From positions 1 to 9,273 of the forward strand of contig JAJFLK010000450.1 in assembly GCA_021772735.1 (NCBI GenBank): DNA of 9,273 nucleotides, written 5' to 3'. A program made the position numbers and the translations under genes. The notes under the pieces were generated by a model. That model did not search any database. It saw only the letters and a list, made by a program, of their open reading frames with translations, and had not been told where the DNA came from. Each line of letters begins with the position of its first letter. The first letter of the stretch is position 1. The stretch comes from Candidatus Sumerlaeota bacterium. Its GTDB lineage: Bacteria; Sumerlaeota; Sumerlaeia; MVZB01; JAJFLK01. This document shows, piece after piece, positions 5,555-9,273 of the stretch.

Positions 5555-6886
5555 ATTCGAAAAACTGGAATCATCATCATCGCAGCGGTTGTGATCGCCT
5601 GCGGGGGGGCGTTCTTCGGCGGCCTGGGCGGTGGGCCGGAGACCAGAGTCATCCGCCCCAGATTGGGCGAGATACAGGAGTCCTTCCGCGAGCCGGGACG
5701 CACGCGGCTCGAGAACACCTGGGCGATTTCCATGCAAGTTTCGGCCCGGATCGGCCGGATCGATCTGGAGCCCGGCGATCCGGTCGCCAAGGGCCAGGTG
5801 CTTGTCGAGGTCGATCGAGTTCCTTTCGAGGTTCGCGCGCGCAGGGCAGAGGCTTCGGTCGCAACGCTACGAGCCCGTCTGGCCGTCATGGACGACACGA
5901 CGCTCGAAGAGACCTCTTCGGAAGAGGCTGAGGCCCGAGTGCGTAGCAGCCGCCAGGCGGTGATGGCGGCTATGGCCCGCGTCGCCGCGCAGAATAACAA
6001 AGTCGAGTTTGCGACGAGGGAACTGGAGCGGCGCAGGGAGCTGGCCGAAGATGGGACGATTGCCCCGACCGAACTCGATGACTTTCAGCTTGCAGCCGAT
6101 ACCGCAGGCGAAACTCTCGCCCAGTTCGAGGCTGGGCTTGCCGGCGAGCGTGAGAACCTCCAAGCCAATATCCTCGGCTCCCAGCGCGCGCGAGAAACTA
6201 TCGTCCGCAAGCAAGTCGAGCGCCGCGAGAATCTGGCCCAGATCGCCAGCGCCGAGGCCGATCTGGAAAGCGCGAGGCACGATCTCGATCTTGCCCGCGT
6301 GGTCTCGCCGATCGATGGCGTCGTGCTCGCGCGATACGAGCGCGGCGAGCGTCCGATGGTCCTTGGCGATAAGCTTATCCTGCTCGGAGACCCGGCCGCG
6401 ATTGAAGTCATCTGCGACGTCCTGACCGAAGATGCGCTCAAGCTGAACTCCGGCGCCGATGCCGTCTTGGAATCCCTCGGCAGTGGGGTGCGCCTGACGG
6501 GGCGTGTCACGCGCATCGAGCCGCAGGGTTTCACGAAACTTTCCTCGCTCGGCGTCGAGCAACAGCGCGTCAATGTCATTGCCTCGATTGACGATCCTCC
6601 GGCCAACCTCGGCGTCGGTTTCCGCCTCCACGCGCGCTTCATTACCGGCAGGAAAACCGACGCGTTGATCGTCCCGCGTTTCGCCGTCTTGCAGGCTCCG
6701 GATCAGAGTTACTATGTGTTCGTCGCCGACGGCGGTCGGCTCGCGCGCCGTCCGGTCCGGCTCGGCCTGCGCAGCGACCTGGAGATCGAAGTCATCGAAG
6801 GTCTGGATGAGGGTTCGCTCGTCGTCGCGACGCCGGATTCGACGCTCAAAGCCGGCGCCCGCATGACGGCTGTCGAGGGCGATTGA
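5555..6886 (+). CDS. Periplasmic adaptor (membrane fusion protein, HlyD/RND-MacA type), likely lipid- or membrane-anchored
   Basis: The adaptor would link the ABC permease to an outer-membrane exit duct. In the 443-residue reading starting at 5555, domains run: signal segment 1-16; first lipoyl half about 62-87 (RIGRIDLEPGDPVAKGQVL); long helical hairpin about 92-247, rich in E, R and A; second lipoyl half about 249-279 (VSPIDGVVLARYERGE); beta-barrel to about 362; and a membrane-proximal domain to the end (LIVPRFAVLQ...LKAGARM). The first conventional start is GTG at 5591, which would cut the hydrophobic segment in half. Reading back to the in-frame TAA at 5546 gives RKTGIIIIAAVVIACGG, a good signal with a lipobox VIAC, preceded by an ATT at 5555 and AAGG at 5547-5550. 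I therefore favour a rare ATT start; the 5591 start remains possible. It lies downstream of the heptamer tract in the exporter operon. Confidence 0.88.
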   Translation: MRKTGIIIIAAVVIACGGAFFGGLGGGPETRVIRPRLGEIQESFREPGRTRLENTWAISMQVSARIGRIDLEPGDPVAKGQVLVEVDRVPFEVRARRAEASVATLRARLAVMDDTTLEETSSEEAEARVRSSRQAVMAAMARVAAQNNKVEFATRELERRRELAEDGTIAPTELDDFQLAADTAGETLAQFEAGLAGERENLQANILGSQRARETIVRKQVERRENLAQIASAEADLESARHDLDLARVVSPIDGVVLARYERGERPMVLGDKLILLGDPAAIEVICDVLTEDALKLNSGADAVLESLGSGVRLTGRVTRIEPQGFTKLSSLGVEQQRVNVIASIDDPPANLGVGFRLHARFITGRKTDALIVPRFAVLQAPDQSYYVFVADGGRLARRPVRLGLRSDLEIEVIEGLDEGSLVVATPDSTLKAGARMTAVEGD

Positions 6887-6910
6887 GCGAGGCGGGGCCC
6901 ACAATTTCTT

Positions 6911-7696
6911 ATGAACTCAACTGAACTTTTCCCCCTGGCCGAACGCCGCGAGAACCGCATCGTCATTTGTGGCGTGGCGACGCGCGAGTTCGCGCACCGC
7001 TATTCGATCCGGCATCTCGCGGTCGAGATCATTCCCGTCGCGCTTGATGAAGAGACGGGCGAGCCGATCCTGATCCTGCACCGGCGCAGTGAATTCAAAG
7101 AATCGGGCCCGGGTCTGCTCGATGTCTGCGGCGGTCACATGACGTTCGATCCGGAGCTTTTCTCATCGATTCCATGCGACGACCCCGAGGCGATACGTCG
7201 CGCCTTCGAGCTGACCGCGCATCGCGAGGCCGCCGAGGAGGTCCGCGTCGGGGCCGAGTCAGGCGAAGATCCGACGGCCGCCCAGGCATCAGACAGACCG
7301 GCGTCAGGCGGGCAAGCAGGGAAAGCCGGGCAAGGTCGAGATTGGACGATGTCCGATCATCTGAATCGATTTGGCGACGATAAATTCTTTTTTGAATCCG
7401 AGACGCGCGCACCCGACGGCCGCTCCGTGGATGCCGAGTTCTCCCAGGCCTGGGTCCTGGGTCTAGACCCCGGCCGCGAGGTCGAGATTTGGGACACCGA
7501 CTCCGAGGGCGAACGCAGCCTGCCGGTCCATCGTCTGACGTTCGCCAAGCTCCTCGATGACTACTGCGTTGCGCCCGAAGAATTCTCCGGCGGCATAACA
7601 CGCATCCTCGAATACCTTCTCGGCGATAATGACGCCCGCGAAAATTTCGAGAATTTGCTCGGCGAAGCGGCAAGGAGTGCGGCGGGGAAATCGTAG
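6911..7696 (+). CDS. Nudix-domain protein, related to IDI-type Nudix hydrolases
   Basis: The 261-residue product has a Nudix-like core. AVEIIPVALDEETGEPILILHRRS (about 37-60) forms the first strands, GLLDVCGGH (68-76) is the region preceding the box, and REAAEE (105-110) is the catalytic helix core. The late stretch FSQAWVLGLDPG also fits. Nudix enzymes cleave nucleoside diphosphate-linked compounds or, in the IDI branch, isomerise isopentenyl diphosphate; the 'GLLDVCGGH' layout is closer to the IDI-like branch. The box is irregular: the spacing between the GGH glycines and REAAEE is stretched to about 28 residues, and the usual E eight residues before the R is absent. A low-complexity insert rich in A, G, S and Q follows (about 114-145). 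It starts 24 bases after the adaptor with only a weak ribosome binding site. The substrate cannot be told, and the link to the exporter may only be cotranscription. Confidence 0.75.
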   Translation: MNSTELFPLAERRENRIVICGVATREFAHRYSIRHLAVEIIPVALDEETGEPILILHRRSEFKESGPGLLDVCGGHMTFDPELFSSIPCDDPEAIRRAFELTAHREAAEEVRVGAESGEDPTAAQASDRPASGGQAGKAGQGRDWTMSDHLNRFGDDKFFFESETRAPDGRSVDAEFSQAWVLGLDPGREVEIWDTDSEGERSLPVHRLTFAKLLDDYCVAPEEFSGGITRILEYLLGDNDARENFENLLGEAARSAAGKS

Positions 7697-7707
7697 CGGA
7701 TCTTGCG

Positions 7708-7722
7708 CCGCCCGTAGGGCGG
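7708..7722 (+). terminator. Short GC hairpin after the Nudix gene, possible weak terminator
   Basis: CCGCCC (7708-7713) and GGGCGG (7717-7722) form a perfect 6-bp stem with a GTA loop, 12 bases after the stop codon. There is no T-run downstream, so it is not a classical intrinsic terminator. It might pause or protect the end of the exporter operon transcript. Confidence 0.3.
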
Positions 7723-7748
7723 GTGGGAGTTAAGAGAAGAGGAAGAGA

Positions 7749-7888
7749 ACCACAGATTTCACCGATTTCCACTGATTTGAAGAATTGTATTTCCCGTTCT
7801 CTGAGCCTGCGTCCCCTCTTCCCCTTGACCCCCTTGGTCCCCGTGGTTCGCTTCCCTTTAATCTGTGAAAATCGGTGGAATCTGTGGT
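7749..7888. repeat. Gene-less inverted-repeat element (ACCACAGATT type) with embedded ACCACGGGG module
   Basis: The left arm (7749-7780) begins ACCACAGATTTCACCGATTT; the reverse complement of the right arm (7857-7888) begins ACCACAGATTCCACCGATTT. The 32-base arms agree at 27 positions. Between them at 7821-7847, in reverse complement, is a 27-base module starting ACCACGGGGACCAAGGGGG, the same family as the inner repeat of the GxxExxY block (compare 636-662). No gene fits inside. It looks like a non-coding (MITE-like) relative or a decayed copy. Confidence 0.75.
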
Positions 7889-7939
7889 TCTCCTGTCTTC
7901 ACCACTTCCCGGCTCCATTTCGCATCGCCGGATTGCGTC

Positions 7940-7969
7940 TTGGTTTTCACAAATCGCGCCGCCTATAAT
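7940..7969 (+). promoter_or_regulatory. Probable sigma-70 promoter for the IcmF-like gene
   Basis: A perfect -10 hexamer TATAAT (7964-7969) lies 18 bases after TTGGTT (7940-7945), a fair -35 box. Transcription would begin near 7976, about 84 bases before the IcmF-like start codon. This is the best consensus promoter in the window and separates this gene from the exporter operon. Confidence 0.5.
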
Positions 7970-8046
7970 GTCGGAGTTGGCCGCGTAATGAAGTTTTTGA
8001 TGAGCTTGGAAGATCTGCGTGATCGCAGCGCGGCGACGTGGACGAC

Positions 8047-8053
8047 GAGGGAG
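8047..8053 (+). promoter_or_regulatory. Ribosome binding site of the IcmF-like gene
   Basis: GAGGGAG lies 6 bases before the ATG at 8060. It supports that start, which directly follows an in-frame TAG at 8054-8056. Confidence 0.5.
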
Positions 8054-8059
8054 TAGCAG

Positions 8060-9273
8060 ATGCCATCGGCGACATCGAAGAAATCCAAGACCAAAACCAA
8101 GGCAAAGGTCGGCGTCAAACCCGCAGCCCGGGCCCGTGCCAAATCCGCAGCCTCGCGGCGCAAGGCGTCAGCGCCGCCGTTGCGTTTCGTTCTGGCGACG
8201 CCGATCTGCGATGGGCATGACGCGGCGATCGTCGCGATCACGCGCATCCTGCGCGAGCAGGGCGCCGAGGCGGTCTACATCGGGTTCAACAAAACCCCGC
8301 AGCAAATCGTCAAGGCGGCGGTCGAAGAGGGCGCCGACGCGATCGCGATCAGCACATACAACGGCGGCCACATGAGTTTCCTCCGGACGATCCTGACCGA
8401 GCAGACGCGCCAGGGTATCCCCGGCGTGCCGATGTTTGTCGGCGGCGGCGGGACGATCCTGGCCCGCGAGGTCGCCCCTCTGGAGAAGATGGGCATCGCC
8501 CGCGTGTATCGTCCGCCGATGGATCTTGGCGAGGCGATCGGCGATATGATGCGTCTGGCCGCGAGCTGGCCGCGCAAGAAGACCAAAGCTTCGAGCGCGG
8601 GCTCGGCCAGGAAGAAGAAGAATCCCGACGTGGAGCTCGCGCGGCGGCTCACCCGTCTTGCCAACGGCGCCGGAGCCGCCGGCGGCTCCGGCGGCGCAGG
8701 GTCATCGGCAAAAAAAGCCGCCGGCAAATCGCGCCGCAGCGCCCGCTCGAAAGCCTCTCGGAACGGCGCGAAGCCCGGCCCGCCTGCTCGTGTCTGGGGC
8801 GTCGGCGGACGAGGCGGAGCGGGCAAGTCGACCGTCGTCGATGAACTGGTCGCGCGTTTCCTGACGGCCTGCACCGGCCGGATCGCGGTGCTTTCAGTCG
8901 ATCCAACGCTCGCCGATCGTATTCGCATGTTGAACTGTTATTCGCCCCGCGTGTTTGTGCGTTCGGTTGGCTTGAAACCCGGCCAGGCGATCGGTCGCCG
9001 AGTCGAGCCGCTGATCGCCGAGCTTCGCCGCCAGCCTTTTGAGATGGTCGTCGTCGAATCGGTCGGCCTGGGTCAGAACGACCTGGGAGTCGCCCCGTAC
9101 GTTGATGCGTCGGTCTATTGCATGACGCCCGAATACGGCACGGATATACAGCTCGATAAGGAAGCCCTGCTGCACAGCTCCGATATCGTCGTCATGAACA
9201 AGCGCGATTACCCGCAGGCCGAGGCCAAGGGCCGGCGCGTGCGGAACTATTTGAAGCCTGGTCAGACGTTCTT
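8060..9273 (+). CDS. icmF: IcmF-like protein: B12-binding domain plus MeaB-type GTPase (partial, runs off window)
   Basis: 404 codons are visible and the frame is open at the window end. Residues 41-168 are a cobalamin-binding domain with DGHDAAI (51-57), where H53 is the expected cobalt ligand, then AISTYNGGHMSF and FVGGGGTIL. This wording is close to IcmF, the fused isobutyryl-CoA mutase, more than to methylmalonyl-CoA mutase. A MeaB/ArgK-like G domain follows from about 244: P-loop GRGGAGKST (250-258), VDPT (280-283), ESVGLGQND (333-341), PYVDASVYCMTPEYG and NKRD (380-383). In IcmF the mutase TIM-barrel comes next; it would lie outside the window. IcmF interconverts isobutyryl- and butyryl-CoA, with the G domain as cofactor chaperone. 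Odd features are a lysine/arginine-rich N-terminal tail (1-38), a long basic low-complexity linker (171-244), and a shortened segment after VDPT. A separate mutase small subunit fused to MeaB, without the barrel, is the main alternative. Confidence 0.85.
   Translation, partial: MPSATSKKSKTKTKAKVGVKPAARARAKSAASRRKASAPPLRFVLATPICDGHDAAIVAITRILREQGAEAVYIGFNKTPQQIVKAAVEEGADAIAISTYNGGHMSFLRTILTEQTRQGIPGVPMFVGGGGTILAREVAPLEKMGIARVYRPPMDLGEAIGDMMRLAASWPRKKTKASSAGSARKKKNPDVELARRLTRLANGAGAAGGSGGAGSSAKKAAGKSRRSARSKASRNGAKPGPPARVWGVGGRGGAGKSTVVDELVARFLTACTGRIAVLSVDPTLADRIRMLNCYSPRVFVRSVGLKPGQAIGRRVEPLIAELRRQPFEMVVVESVGLGQNDLGVAPYVDASVYCMTPEYGTDIQLDKEALLHSSDIVVMNKRDYPQAEAKGRRVRNYLKPGQTF
8668..8693. repeat. 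Perfect 26-base palindrome inside the IcmF-like linker
   Basis: The 13-base arm CGCCGGAGCCGCC (8668-8680) is followed directly by its exact reverse complement (8681-8693). It encodes part of a glycine/alanine/serine-rich run, within the linker joining the B12 and GTPase domains. Confidence 0.85.

Larger units (their letters stand above)
7697..8059. other. Gene-free stretch between the Nudix gene and the IcmF-like gene
   Basis: These 363 bases hold a compact hairpin just after the Nudix stop (7708-7722), an inverted-repeat element (7749-7888), a probable sigma-70 promoter (7940-7969), a 22-codon mini-ORF (7988-8056) and a ribosome binding site (8047-8053). The reading frames crossing the repeat look like translated repeat, not genes. 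Confidence 0.6.

Noticed and set aside
5384..6000. Minus-strand frames across the heptamer tract rich in FPFSLFPFP
   Set aside because: The peptide is low complexity produced by the complement of the purine repeat and overlaps the permease end and the adaptor gene.
7095..7772. Minus-strand frame of 225 residues opposite the Nudix gene
   Set aside because: It is arginine/serine-rich shadow composition with no domain, antisense to a recognisable gene and running into the repeat.
7730..7918. Minus-strand frame of 62 residues across the repeat element
   Set aside because: It reads straight through the inverted repeat and its sequence (such as NQWKSVKSV) is just translated repeat.
8275..8928. 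Minus-strand frame of 217 residues opposite the IcmF-like gene
   Set aside because: It has low-complexity A/P/R/S content and lies antisense to conserved B12 and GTPase motifs.

Overview
The window is GC-rich bacterial DNA from an organism I cannot name. An ABC exporter with a membrane-fusion adaptor points to a double-membraned (Gram-negative-type) cell. A crotonyl-CoA carboxylase/reductase, an IcmF-like B12 protein and dispersed ACCAC-type inverted repeats fit several poorly cultured phyla as well as Proteobacteria, so I leave the taxonomy open.

Layout. On the minus strand, reading leftwards from about 1981, are crotonyl-CoA carboxylase/reductase (ccr), a small GxxExxY-family gene, and the first 23 codons of what looks like an enoyl-CoA hydratase, cut by the window edge. 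The GxxExxY gene sits inside a symmetrical set of imperfect inverted repeats (108-711). Removing that block would leave ccr and the hydratase about 48 bases apart, so it looks like an insertion into a CoA-metabolism operon. A 332-base divergent intergenic region (1982-2313) carries a direct repeat, a nested hairpin and a perfect 8-bp inverted repeat. On the plus strand follow an ABC ATPase, a large FtsX/MacB-type permease overlapping it by 7 bases, a heptanucleotide tandem repeat, a HlyD/RND-type adaptor and a Nudix-domain protein. A gene-free stretch (7697-8059) then holds a small hairpin, a second ACCAC-type inverted-repeat element without a gene, and a likely sigma-70 promoter. That promoter faces a gene running off the right edge: a cobalamin-binding domain followed by a MeaB-like P-loop GTPase domain, the order seen in the fused isobutyryl-CoA mutase IcmF.

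How the parts fit. Ccr, the crotonase-like start and the IcmF-like protein all act on C4 acyl-CoAs (crotonyl-, ethylmalonyl- and butyryl/isobutyryl-CoA), so the flanks suggest C4-CoA metabolism. The ATPase, permease and adaptor form an export or membrane-extraction system of the MacAB/DevBCA kind, with unknown substrate and no outer-membrane channel in the window.

The points most worth following up are the GxxExxY gene with its inverted-repeat block and the gene-less relative 7 kb away, the G-quadruplex-capable heptamer tract inside the exporter operon together with the adaptor's lack of a conventional start codon, and the shortened GTPase loop and lysine/arginine-rich segments of the IcmF-like protein.
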